Origin: JAGTVG01 sp963699805
GTDB lineage: Bacteria > Bacteroidota > Bacteroidia > Cytophagales > Cyclobacteriaceae
NCBI GenBank assembly: GCA_963699805.1
Contig: CAVOVH010000009.1
Coordinates: forward strand, 310,001 to 374,000
Direction of reading: 5' to 3'
DNA: 64,000 nucleotides
Shown here piece by piece: positions 26,098 to 34,792 of the stretch. The notes below the pieces were generated by a model, which was not told the origin of the DNA, did no database searches, and saw only the letters and a list, made by a program, of their open reading frames with translations. The translations under genes and the position numbers were made by a program. Each line of letters opens with the position of its first letter. The first letter of the stretch is position 1.

Positions 26098-26727
26098 TTA
26101 TTTTCCTCCCGATTTTTTAAGTTCTTCCAGATAAAGTCTCCGTAGTCTGTTGACACATTTATATTTCAGGTTTTTAGATGTGAATCTATTTTTATAATTC
26201 ATTTTATCAGCAATTTCATCCATGGATAATCCGTGGAAATAATAAAGTTCTAGTAAACTTTTACAGGGTTCTCCCAGTTGCTTCAGACATTTTTCAACCA
26301 GTTGCAACGACTCCTCATACAAATCATCATCCCATTTACCGATATCCGGAATAGGCAGTTCCTGGCCTTCCTGAAGATATCTGTATTTTACCGATGCTTT
26401 TTTCTGTTCCAAGGCTTTATGTTTTCCAATGGCAAACAAGTAGGTTTTTACACTGCTGTTCAGAACACTCAGCTTTTCGGTCCTGATATTATCATAAAAG
26501 GTGATGATGGCAAACTGATAAATGTCTTTGGCGTCGTCTTCAGAACAGTGATATTGACCGGTGATCCAATTTACAAATTCCACCTTATGTTCCTTGTAAA
26601 TTGCTTCGAGTTGCCTTTTATCACCGTTTCTGATTTTCTCAATGACCACTATATCTGCATTTGTTTCTGAACTTAATGGGTTCAGACGATTCAGGTAACC
26701 CTTATATTTTGAAAAAATTTTTGTCAT
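26098..26727 (-). CDS. ECF-type sigma-70 factor
   Basis: A 209-residue sigma factor. Region 2 has WITGQYHCSEDDAKDIYQFA and FYDNIRTEKLS with a core-binding pattern and the -10 recognition helix, and YLFAIGKHKALEQKK ends it. Region 4 has LLELYYFHGLSMDEIADKM, the -35 recognition helix-turn-helix. A Lys-rich N-terminal extension of about 25 residues is present. The promoter should be in the 212-base gap to the rightward gene at 26940. The gene opens a three-gene leftward unit with an anti-sigma-like protein and an unknown protein, facing a CHAT gene. Confidence 0.9.
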   Translation of the reverse strand: MTKIFSKYKGYLNRLNPLSSETNADIVVIEKIRNGDKRQLEAIYKEHKVEFVNWITGQYHCSEDDAKDIYQFAIITFYDNIRTEKLSVLNSSVKTYLFAIGKHKALEQKKASVKYRYLQEGQELPIPDIGKWDDDLYEESLQLVEKCLKQLGEPCKSLLELYYFHGLSMDEIADKMNYKNRFTSKNLKYKCVNRLRRLYLEELKKSGGK

Positions 26728-26939
26728 TTATTGCAAATAATAAATGGATTCAATCAACGAATATATAAAATAATGTCCAGTGTTGAAATAAGGGCCTTTT
26801 TTTAATAATTCCCATCGCTTCGGATTAAATTTCCTAAGATTCAATGAGTTAACGGATGGATTGACCGGGTTACCTTATTCTCCGGCTTTCATTAAAGGGT
26901 ATAAAAAAAATCAAATGTGCAAAACCAAATTTTAAGACC

Positions 26940-27437
26940 ATGAAAGCAATAATCACAACAACCCTCCTGATGCTGCTCGCAGCTTTTGGTTTGCAGGCAC
27001 AGGAATCGATCCTTATTAAAGGACAGGTATGCAACGGGCTGAATCACATGCCTTTGAAAGACTGTCATGTGTATGTAGATGGCCAGGTAGCCGGTACCAT
27101 TTCGGACTATTACGGAGAATTCGAGCTGGAGATCCCCGGGAACTACCTGGACCGTTCTCTCAATATTTCTTTTATGGGATTTGAAACCTTCAGTCAGCCC
27201 ATTGAGGAGATTACCGGCCTCTTTGTGGAAGCCATGATGATGGAATCCCCGATCTGGTTAAATGAGGTGGTCATCACTCCCGGACCCGAGGGAATTGTGG
27301 ATTCGGCTCTTGCTTCGGTTAAAAATGCTTTTGGCAATGAAGAAGAATTATTACAGGCATTTTATCAGGTCTTGCTTGAAAAAGATAAAGATCAACACGT
27401 ATTAAAGAGCGTACTGGCATCCAATAAAACCAAATAA
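26940..27437 (+). CDS. Carboxypeptidase-regulatory-like protein, short
   Basis: A 165-residue exported protein; signal MKAIITTTLLMLLAAFGLQA. Residues about 23-100 are a CarboxypepD_reg-like beta domain (ILIKGQVCNGLNHMPLKDCH, ISDYYGEFELEIPG, LNISFMGFETF). After LNEVVITPG a helical stretch reads DSALASVKNAF and AFYQVLLEKDKDQHVLK, and then the frame stops. In longer relatives this helix leads into a large C-terminal domain, so the gene may be a C-terminal truncation; the bases after the stop stay open in the frame of the next gene. It is followed after 53 bases by the DUF4956 gene. Confidence 0.7.
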   Translation: MKAIITTTLLMLLAAFGLQAQESILIKGQVCNGLNHMPLKDCHVYVDGQVAGTISDYYGEFELEIPGNYLDRSLNISFMGFETFSQPIEEITGLFVEAMMMESPIWLNEVVITPGPEGIVDSALASVKNAFGNEEELLQAFYQVLLEKDKDQHVLKSVLASNKTK

Positions 27438-27490
27438 ATGGGCAATCAGAAGCCATCATCGATCTCAATGGATGCATTCTCACATTTAAA

Positions 27491-28201
27491 ATGAATATTA
27501 TGGAACCGATTATATGGGATAGCCTGATCAACCTGATAGGAAGAATGGCCATCAATTTCATCGCCGCCTTTATCCTGATCTTCGGGATCTACCGGACCAC
27601 CAAAAAGAGAAAATCCTTCTTGTTTTCCCTCTTTATGTTCAATCTGATCATATTCATCATGGGCAATATGATCAGCAGCACAGAATGGACGGTTGGAGCC
27701 GGAATTGGCCTGTTCGCCATCTTTACCATCCTCCGTTACCGCAGTGAAACCCTGCAACTGAAGGAAATGACTTATCTTTTCATTGTCATTGCCATCGGAT
27801 TCATCAATGCGATCGGCAACAGTTGGGCCGAACTGCTCCTGTTGAATGTATCCATTGTGGCACTTTCATTATGCCTGGAAAAGACTTGTTTAAGTAAGGT
27901 CCTTCAGTCAAAGAAGATCAAATACAATGATCTTGAGTTGATCAAGCCGGAAAAGCAGCAGGAACTGGTCCAGGATGTTTTCCTTCGAACCGGGATCAAA
28001 GCGAAAGAAATCGAGATTGAATCCATCAATTTCCAAGACAATACCGTGAATCTGGTCCTCTATTATCTGGAAGAGCTGACCAATACCTTCCGCATTGGGA
28101 AAAAGCGGAAATCAGATTCCAATCATGATCCGGATTCCGAAGTAAAGGTGAAAGTGCTGAATAATATCCGGAGCCTGCATTATAAGGTTTCTCAAAAATG
28201 A
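27491..28201 (+). CDS. DUF4956-type membrane protein
   Basis: A 236-residue protein. Four or more hydrophobic segments fill residues 10-125, including FIAAFILIFGIYRTTKKRK, LIIFIMGNMI and YLFIVIAIGFINAIG. A hallmark GAGIGLFAIFTILRYRSETL lies near residues 70-89. The C-terminal 100 residues are cytoplasmic, with VKVKVLNNIRSLHYKV at the end. DUF4956 proteins in other bacteria often sit beside a VTC-type polyphosphate polymerase and CotH-like genes; here neither is adjacent. A strong hairpin follows the stop. Function is unknown. Confidence 0.85.
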   Translation: MNIMEPIIWDSLINLIGRMAINFIAAFILIFGIYRTTKKRKSFLFSLFMFNLIIFIMGNMISSTEWTVGAGIGLFAIFTILRYRSETLQLKEMTYLFIVIAIGFINAIGNSWAELLLLNVSIVALSLCLEKTCLSKVLQSKKIKYNDLELIKPEKQQELVQDVFLRTGIKAKEIEIESINFQDNTVNLVLYYLEELTNTFRIGKKRKSDSNHDPDSEVKVKVLNNIRSLHYKVSQK

Positions 28202-28214
28202 TGCAGCTAATAAA

Positions 28215-28249
28215 GAGACGTGAGGACATCCAAATGTTCTTCACGTCTC
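28215..28249. terminator. Long hairpin after the DUF4956 gene
   Basis: Arms gagacgtgaggacat and atgttcttcacgtctc pair over about 15 bases with a 4-nt ccaa loop and one bulge. On the plus strand only a weak T run follows; on the minus strand tttatt follows directly. It is probably the terminator or 3'-end-protecting stem of the DUF4956 message. Confidence 0.6.
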
Positions 28250-28471
28250 CTCCAGTTTTGATCCTCCTCACATTTAACCCTCCTCAATAAATGGATATAA
28301 TCATCCGGAAGTTTATTTTCGATGGCGCCCTGTACCACATATCCTTTAGGGAAACAATTAATATTCTAATAGGTTGCAGTTTTATTTGCAATTAATTCAA
28401 ATTTTAAATCCTCCTGAAGGAACGAAAGGCCCCTTTTTTATGTTTTGTATTCACCAGACGATAAGATCAGG

Positions 28472-28990
28472 ATGAAAAAGTTGATCTTTATAATCCTACT
28501 TGTTTCCCTGGCGTTGTACTCCTCCGCCCAAAAAAAAGTGTATTTCGCTGAAAGACGGCCCCTGAACAATGCAGCGATAAATATCTGCGGAGATGCCTCC
28601 ATCCTATCACTGCATTATGAAAGACTGTTCGTACTCAATCCAAACCTTTTATTAGCGGGTAAGTTGGGGATCGGGTTCGATGAACCAACCATCAAGTACC
28701 TGTTTGGTTATACGACCCCTCCCAATGATTATTTCATTGCCCTGCCCCATCATCTCACTTGTAACCTGGGGAAAGGAAGACATTTTTTTGAATTCGGTTT
28801 GGGGGGCAGCCTGGTCTGGGAAGGATCCAGCCGGGATTATTGCCTTTATCCGGTTGCCGGCTACCGTTTGCAGCCAATGAAAACGAATAAACTTCATATA
28901 CGGTTCTACGGGGCCCTCCCCATTTCCGGGAATGAGGAGGTAAATGCCCAATTTACCCCATTAGGATTGAGTCTGGGGATCTGTTTTTAA
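28472..28990 (+). CDS. Exported hypothetical protein, probable small beta-barrel
   Basis: A 172-residue protein from the ATG at 28472; signal MKKLIFIILLVSLALYSSAQ. The mature chain is full of short amphipathic strands with aromatic girdles (LLLAGKLGIGFDEPTIKYLF, HHLTCNLGKGRHFFEFGLGG, YCLYPVAGYRLQPMKTNKLH) and ends LGLSLGICF. A terminal Phe and alternating pattern suggest an outer-membrane beta-barrel of about eight strands, but no family is recognised. It stands alone between two gaps. Confidence 0.65.
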   Translation: MKKLIFIILLVSLALYSSAQKKVYFAERRPLNNAAINICGDASILSLHYERLFVLNPNLLLAGKLGIGFDEPTIKYLFGYTTPPNDYFIALPHHLTCNLGKGRHFFEFGLGGSLVWEGSSRDYCLYPVAGYRLQPMKTNKLHIRFYGALPISGNEEVNAQFTPLGLSLGICF

Positions 28991-29502
28991 AGCATCGATC
29001 ACTGCCGGAGCTGGCGCGGGTGTTTGGAGCTGGCATGTGCGGTGATTTATCCGTGATCTATTCCTTTTCGTACGCCATATACCCGTTCTATCACTTCCAG
29101 CGCATGGAGTCCGGGAGTGGTGGGAGGAGTTATTTCCATCCGGCACGTTAGGCGCTGGAGTGGTAGGACGACTAACCGTCACCGGGAATTTTATTGAATT
29201 AAATTCAAATAATTACTATATTGAATTTGCTTGTGGGATATTACTGTCTATAATATCTTTCAAAACATGATCTAAATGGTAAGGTACACTTATATATCAA
29301 TCAAAGAAAATGAATCAATTCCGATGATCAATCCTTTAATCCACTGGCAAATGAATTTTTTTTTAAAAAATCCTTTAAAATTATTTCCTGTTGCGGTTGT
29401 CAACAGGATGGGTATTAATGGACCATCGATCCATTCTCCACCTGGGTCATATCAAAGATTTTAATACTCAGTTTTGTTATCATCACCCTAAATCACTAAA
29501 AC
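28991..29502. other. Non-coding gap with a GC-rich patch
   Basis: About 510 bases. The first 190 are GC-rich and repetitive in look (gccggagctggcgcgg, ggagtccgggagtggtggg), unlike the AT-rich remainder. The plus strand has an open run without a start codon containing GVREWWEELFPSGTLGAG, and the minus strand a Pro/Thr-rich frame at 28961-29182 that looks spurious. A decayed gene is possible; nothing definite is seen. Confidence 0.4.
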
Positions 29503-30123
29503 ATGAAATATTTTTATTTTCTTTTCGTAATTTTTACTGCCCTATTGGCAATAACAAGTTGTGAAGGACCGGAGGGTCCGACAGGTCCCGCTGGTTCACA
29601 AGGGGAACAGGGTCCCCAGGGTCTTCAGGGACTCCAGGGCGAGCAGGGAATTCAAGGGGAACAGGGCCCGGTTGGTCCTCAGGGAATGACCGGAAACGCC
29701 AATGTAGTTCTGTATGAATATGGACCCGCAACCTTTACCTCAGTGGTAAGTTACCTGATCCCGGACATGACGGTGGAAAAGATGGATACCACGCTGGTGG
29801 TCGGCTATTTTAATCCAGATGAATACGATGAAGATGTTTGGATCTCACTTCCGGGGATTGTAGCCGTCGGCGGGAACAATTATATCATTGTCAATTACCT
29901 GGCTTCTTTCGATGTAGAATCTTACAGCATGATACTGACCACGCTCAATGTCGACGGATCCTTAAATACCTCCTCGAAAACCTGGAGAAAGTTCAGGATC
30001 TTTGTGATACCCGCATCCACGGTGATGCCTGCAGGCAGGGTAGCCGACCTTCATGCTGAACTGGGCAATGCGGGCATCGATTTTAATGATTATGAGTCTG
30101 TTTGCGACTATTTGGGATTCTAA
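29503..30123 (+). CDS. Collagen-like lipoprotein
   Basis: A 206-residue lipoprotein; the signal ends LLAITSCEG, so Cys21 is lipidated. Directly after it, residues about 22-66 are some 15 Gly-X-Y triplets (EGPEGPTGPAGSQGEQGPQG and on), able to form a collagen triple helix. The C-terminal 140 residues are a globular beta-rich domain starting NANVVLYEYGPATF and ending DFNDYESVCDYLGF. It probably trimerises, with the helix as a stalk that holds the globular heads away from the membrane. The layout recurs in Bacteroidota surface proteins; the ligand is unknown. Confidence 0.85.
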   Translation: MKYFYFLFVIFTALLAITSCEGPEGPTGPAGSQGEQGPQGLQGLQGEQGIQGEQGPVGPQGMTGNANVVLYEYGPATFTSVVSYLIPDMTVEKMDTTLVVGYFNPDEYDEDVWISLPGIVAVGGNNYIIVNYLASFDVESYSMILTTLNVDGSLNTSSKTWRKFRIFVIPASTVMPAGRVADLHAELGNAGIDFNDYESVCDYLGF

Positions 30124-30385
30124 AGGCATTGGGCATAAATTAAGTTCAGTGTTCGCTGTTAAACCAAGTGGACCTTTTCTTCAGAAAATGTATTGCTGAA
30201 ACTGGTATATCTGGCACCTTTAAGGGCTATGGAAAAATGGACTATACCTGTTTGGAACTGGAATATTACTTTACAGAAATTAACTATAATTTTTGGAGAC
30301 AGAATTAAACTTGATCTGAACTAAATGACACAGTTTAATGAACATTCCGTAGGGAAAGTAGTAATATGTGGAAAACTTTATTCCC

Positions 30386-32887
30386 TTACAAATCCCCCGA
30401 AGTTTGCAGCTCTGCAATTTTTTCTCTCATAGCGGTATTCTTTGCATGAACATTATTGACCATTTCCAGATATTCCGGGGCATTGCGTATGTTATCAAAT
30501 AAAGGATCTACCAGCATTAAATAAAATGTGCCCTCTCTCCAACAGGATGTTTCATTATATCTTTGTAAATATTCAATTGCTTTTTCTGTTTCACCAAAAA
30601 AAGAATATAATCCCGCATTGTCAAATAAGGCTTGGAAAATTCCTCCATTGTCAAGATCTATTATCTTTTCATTTTTTTGTAAATTATACCTTAAAATACC
30701 CATACCTTTTTCTGTTCTTCCTGCGCCTACCAATGCCTGTCCATATCTGACTCCGGCGGCATTAACATTATAATTTTCAGGATTATTCTCTTTTCTCTTT
30801 TCTTCCACTTTCCCTAAGTAGTACAATGCACTATCATATTCCCCCAACATCAGATAACATTCCCCGATATGGCGCTGATCTTTATCAGGACGGTTTTCAA
30901 GGATTTCAATAGCTTTTTTAAATTTTCCTTGTACGATATAATCCCTAATATCAGGATCTACCAATGGATTCATTTCCCTTGATTTTTTCATGTAAAACTC
31001 AACTTTTTCCCAGTCTCCAATATTCCTGTAAACATGGGACATACGAGCGTATGTTGCATAGAGATGCCCAGGATCTCTTCCGACTTTCTCTGCCCGTTTT
31101 AACAATTTTATTGCAGCTAAATAATCTCCCATCTTATCATAATATAAAATAGCTAATCCTCTTATGATAAAGGGATCATTTGGATTTAATTCAACTGCTT
31201 TTTTTAAATCGCTTTCAGCTTTTTTTACTTTGTTTATATCATTATAATAAAGTCCCCTTATAACATATGCGAATGCTGTATTGGGATCCAATGAAATAGC
31301 CTTATCACAATATTTACGTACCGAATCCAGATAATTCTTTTCTACATTTGCTTGTTCATAGGCACGTCTTGCAAGAACAGCTGCCTTCCCGGCATAAGCA
31401 AGGGCAAAAGTTGAGTCGCGCTTTATGGCATTGTCAAAAAGTCGTTCAGCATGAATTAAATTACTATTGTTAAAAGTTTTCCACCAAGCATAATAAAACT
31501 CTTTTCCCTGCAAATAATAATCATATGCTATTAAATCAGAGGTAGGAATAGTTTCAATGCGCTCCTGAAGTTCAGGTGAAATCTTTGCTTTCAATTCTCC
31601 TGCTATATCTTGGGCAACATCAGCTAAAACAATAAAAATAGTTTCAACATTCTCGATTTTTTTGTCAAATTGGTTTGACCAAATGTATTTATTTTCAGGA
31701 GTATAGATTAATTGCGCAGTAATTTTAGCCCGATCTCCAACTCGTAATACGCTACCCTCCAAAATATAATTAACATTCAATTCTCTGGCAATATCAGCAA
31801 TTGAAGATAGATCTTCTCTATAGAGATCTACTGACGTATTGGATACAACAGTTAGTTCTGGTATTTTTGCGAGATGGTCCAATATTCCTTCCCTAATCCC
31901 ATTACAGAAGTACATATTTTCTTCACCGGGACTATCATTTCTGAAGGGAAGTACAGCAATCGATTTTTCTATATTGGATGTATTGATTCCTTCATCAACC
32001 CGGTAATAATTGTAAACAAAGATTCCAAATAGGGCAATCAATAATATCCAGATTAGAATATTACCACTCAACGGTTTCTTTTGGCCCGTCTTATATGGAT
32101 TTTGCCACGATTTTTGCGAGGTGGTTTTTATTAAACCTTCAGGACTTCGTTCGTAATTCCAGGCCAGGTACAAGGCAATCGGAAATCCAATAATAAGTAC
32201 CACCAGCATAGCTGTCATTGCCCATTCAGGTAATGTGAGCAAGGATTTCACATAGGGGAGCAACAAGATCAGAAACAGGGAGAGGATGATATAGGTAATA
32301 GCAGCGCGTATGACACTTCGACGCTGTAATTCAGCCATGAATCTTCCGGAAAGTTGTTTTTTCTCACTTAGTTCAGGAACCGGAAGCCCGACACCTTGAA
32401 GTGCATAAGTTCGTACATCATAATCAACATTTTTTAGTTTTACCTCACCGAGGAATTTGGCCTGGACATTGGGCTGTCCACGGATTGCTTTTTCAATTGA
32501 TTCAGAGATGTATATTCCGCCGGGATCCGCAATGGACTCAAGACGGGAAGCTACATTCACACCATCTCCATACACATCGTTATTCTCAATGGTAATGTCG
32601 CCTGAATGAATACCAATTCTCAATTTACCTTCAAATTTTGCCCGGGCTGTTGCCTGGATCTCAATGGCACAATTCACGGCATCCAGTGCTGAATTAAATC
32701 GAGCCAAGACCCCGTCACCCATCTCTTTCAGCCATTTACCATTATGTTTTTCAACCAGGGATTTCTGAAACCCGACACTTTGCCTGACCAGTTCCATGGC
32801 CTTACTGGAATCCTTTCCCATCAAGGAGGTGTAGCCCACAATGTCAGTGAACATAATAGCTGCTAATTGACGTCTCTGATCAGGCAT
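30386..32887 (-). CDS. Class III adenylate/guanylate cyclase with TolB-like and TPR domains
   Basis: An 833-residue signalling protein. The cyclase domain is at the N-terminus: FTDIVGYTSL with metal Asp15, KEMGDGVLARF with Asp58, and YGDGVNVASRLES with Asn111 and Arg115 for the transition state. All key residues are present, so it should be active. Hydrophobic segments at about 195-250 and 277-297 anchor it. A TolB/FlgO-like domain follows (KSIAVLPFRNDS, ILEGSVLRVGDRAKITAQLI), then about eight TPR units to the end. The nucleotide product is probably cAMP. It is monocistronic; the C-terminal part would face the periplasm and sense the envelope. Confidence 0.9.
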   Translation of the reverse strand: MPDQRRQLAAIMFTDIVGYTSLMGKDSSKAMELVRQSVGFQKSLVEKHNGKWLKEMGDGVLARFNSALDAVNCAIEIQATARAKFEGKLRIGIHSGDITIENNDVYGDGVNVASRLESIADPGGIYISESIEKAIRGQPNVQAKFLGEVKLKNVDYDVRTYALQGVGLPVPELSEKKQLSGRFMAELQRRSVIRAAITYIILSLFLILLLPYVKSLLTLPEWAMTAMLVVLIIGFPIALYLAWNYERSPEGLIKTTSQKSWQNPYKTGQKKPLSGNILIWILLIALFGIFVYNYYRVDEGINTSNIEKSIAVLPFRNDSPGEENMYFCNGIREGILDHLAKIPELTVVSNTSVDLYREDLSSIADIARELNVNYILEGSVLRVGDRAKITAQLIYTPENKYIWSNQFDKKIENVETIFIVLADVAQDIAGELKAKISPELQERIETIPTSDLIAYDYYLQGKEFYYAWWKTFNNSNLIHAERLFDNAIKRDSTFALAYAGKAAVLARRAYEQANVEKNYLDSVRKYCDKAISLDPNTAFAYVIRGLYYNDINKVKKAESDLKKAVELNPNDPFIIRGLAILYYDKMGDYLAAIKLLKRAEKVGRDPGHLYATYARMSHVYRNIGDWEKVEFYMKKSREMNPLVDPDIRDYIVQGKFKKAIEILENRPDKDQRHIGECYLMLGEYDSALYYLGKVEEKRKENNPENYNVNAAGVRYGQALVGAGRTEKGMGILRYNLQKNEKIIDLDNGGIFQALFDNAGLYSFFGETEKAIEYLQRYNETSCWREGTFYLMLVDPLFDNIRNAPEYLEMVNNVHAKNTAMREKIAELQTSGDL

Positions 32888-32918
32888 AGTTTAACAAGTT
32901 ACGAAAAATAGGGGAAAG

Positions 32919-33197
32919 TCAAATCATCCCCATTTTCTGTGGATTAAAGAACATATAATAATTACACTCAATACACTCCACAAAAGCTAAGATTCGTCCT
33001 CGATCGGGGTCAACGAAGTTGGCTGCACCCTGAGCATCTACTTTCCACATGACTAAAGTTTCATATCCGAATTCGAATTTGTTACCATCGCACATCGGGC
33101 AGCGTCTTTTGGTCTTGGTTTTGAAGTGGGTTTCGATTTGATAACATAGCTGGTTAAACCCTGGTGAGAAATTGTCAGGGTTTTTTTCTGAAAGTCT
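32919..33197 (-). pseudogene. Zinc-ribbon protein lacking a start (5'-truncated)
   Basis: An open frame of 92 codons without any ATG, GTG or TTG before the conserved part. It reads KRRCPMCDGNKFEFGYETLV in the middle, FVECIECNYYMFFNPQKMG near the end, then a stop at 32919. Two Cys pairs (CPMC and CIEC) are the zinc-ribbon ligands, and the tail NYYMFFNP matches small zinc-ribbon proteins ending in YxxxFNPE. An in-frame stop lies just upstream (33198-33200), beside the IS110-family element, so the 5' end was probably lost when that element inserted or by later deletion. Confidence 0.5.
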
Positions 33198-33224
33198 TTA
33201 TACAATAGATCAATAGAGTAAAAT

Positions 33225-34740
33225 TTTTTCTACGTGCTCTCCCCAATAAAGGAGTCAACAACTGTTGGTTCTTAACGTCTGTTGTCAGTTTTATTTGCGG
33301 GGATTTCTCCACCCAAAAACCCCACGACCTTATCGTTAATCAGACGTGTTATGTTTCTTCAAATTACTCAGTTGCTTTTCAAGGCGTTTGATCTTGGCTA
33401 TCTTTCGCTGTTCGGCAATTTGGGAGTTTTGTAATGGATTTTTATAAGCCACTCTATCTCTAAGGATGAAGAAAGCAGCCGAGAGGATCTTATGTCCTAA
33501 TGCAATATTGGCTCTTTTCCTTCCTCTACGTTGAGCATTTCGCTGATAAGTGTCCGATAAAACCGTTCCCATAGTATGACTGGCTGCCCAAGCAGCTTGA
33601 ACTAGCGTTGTTTTCAAAAATTTATTCCCATGCGTGATTTTTGACGAGCGTTTCTTTCCTGCACTTTCATTATTACCCGGACAAATTCCAGCCCAGGAGG
33701 CCAGATGTTTGTGTGTTGGAAATGTATGCATCTCTGTTCCAACTTCTGCAATAATTTCCAGTGCAATTTGAGCCGATACTCCAGGTATGGTTTGAAGAAG
33801 CTCGGTTTCCTGCTGCATGTGACATAAATAAGAATCCATCCTTTCATCCAAAAGTTTGATTTGTTGATCAATCCATTCGATAGATTTTAAAATAAAATTC
33901 AACATGAATCGATGATGTTCCGTAACCCTTCCATAGAGTGCTAGTTGAAGTTGATCTTTCTTTTTAACCAATGATCCCTTAGCCAGATTAGATAAATATG
34001 CGGGTTCGGTAATTCCTTGTGCCAGGGCATAAATAATAGCACTACTTGTTTTACCAAAGACATCACTTACAACAGAACTTAGCTTGATATTAGCCTCTTC
34101 CAGGACACCTTGAAGCCTGTTTTTCTCTGCTGTTTTCAGCCCGATCAATTTCCTTTTGTGTCGATTCAGTAGCCTAAGTTCTCTAATAGGCTCTTGGGGT
34201 ACAAAACTTCCTTTAAGCAAACCGCTCAATAAAAGTTTAGCGATCCATTCACTATCCTTCTTGTCAGTTTTATGTCCTGGTACATTCTTAATGTGTCTGG
34301 CATTGACAAGAATAATTTCAAAATATTCTTCCAAAATGTTGTAAACGGGTTTCCAGTAAACACCAGTGCTTTCCATAGCTACATGAGAAACCCCTGCATT
34401 TTGCAACCAGCCTACCAATTGCTCAAGCTCTGAAGTGAAAGTACCAAAAGTTTGTGTCTGTTCGAGAATATCTGTTCCTTTGATTGTAGCAACGACGGTT
34501 TCCTTATGTACATCAAGGCCACAGCCGCGTTCAATAATTTGAGGGAATTCTATCATGTCCATAATCGTAAGGTTTAATTGTTCTGCAATACCAATTTACC
34601 TTACTTTCATGGCTGTTGGTGAATTCCCTTATTCATGAATGTTTTATTTGATCGATTTTAAGCCCTTATATGTTTCGATGGTAAAAAACCATTACGAGGG
34701 GGGGATCGTTGAATGTCGCAGATTATTTAAAGCCAGAATT
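33225..34740 (-). mobile_element. IS110-family insertion sequence (ends approximate)
   Basis: The transposase gene at 33336-34562 plus flanking non-coding ends. IS110 elements have no inverted repeats, so the ends cannot be set from sequence alone. About 180 bases upstream of the transposase start and about 110 downstream are non-coding and are taken as the element ends. The upstream part is where a bridge RNA would be encoded in the IS110 subgroup. Confidence 0.45.
33336..34562 (-). CDS. IS110-family transposase
   Basis: A 408-residue recombinase. The N-terminal RuvC-like DEDD domain shows GLDVHKETVVATIKG with Asp17, VAMESTGVYWKPV with the Glu, and HKTDKKDSEWIAKLL with the two Asp. The C-terminal Tnp domain has LLQTIPGVSAQIALEII and LASWAGICPGNNESAGKKRS, followed by KITHGNKFLKTTLVQAAW, with the catalytic Ser usually found near this part. 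Full family length and all acidic residues suggest it is intact. It lies beside the broken zinc-ribbon frame. Confidence 0.95.
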   Translation of the reverse strand: MDMIEFPQIIERGCGLDVHKETVVATIKGTDILEQTQTFGTFTSELEQLVGWLQNAGVSHVAMESTGVYWKPVYNILEEYFEIILVNARHIKNVPGHKTDKKDSEWIAKLLLSGLLKGSFVPQEPIRELRLLNRHKRKLIGLKTAEKNRLQGVLEEANIKLSSVVSDVFGKTSSAIIYALAQGITEPAYLSNLAKGSLVKKKDQLQLALYGRVTEHHRFMLNFILKSIEWIDQQIKLLDERMDSYLCHMQQETELLQTIPGVSAQIALEIIAEVGTEMHTFPTHKHLASWAGICPGNNESAGKKRSSKITHGNKFLKTTLVQAAWAASHTMGTVLSDTYQRNAQRRGRKRANIALGHKILSAAFFILRDRVAYKNPLQNSQIAEQRKIAKIKRLEKQLSNLKKHNTSD

Positions 34741-34792
34741 GGAAATTAAACGATTATAAATGTTTATAATACAATTAATTGGAATTGATTTT

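Noticed and set aside
28961..29182. Pro/Thr-rich minus-strand frame
   Set aside because: Low-complexity, no start context, and convergent into a real gene.
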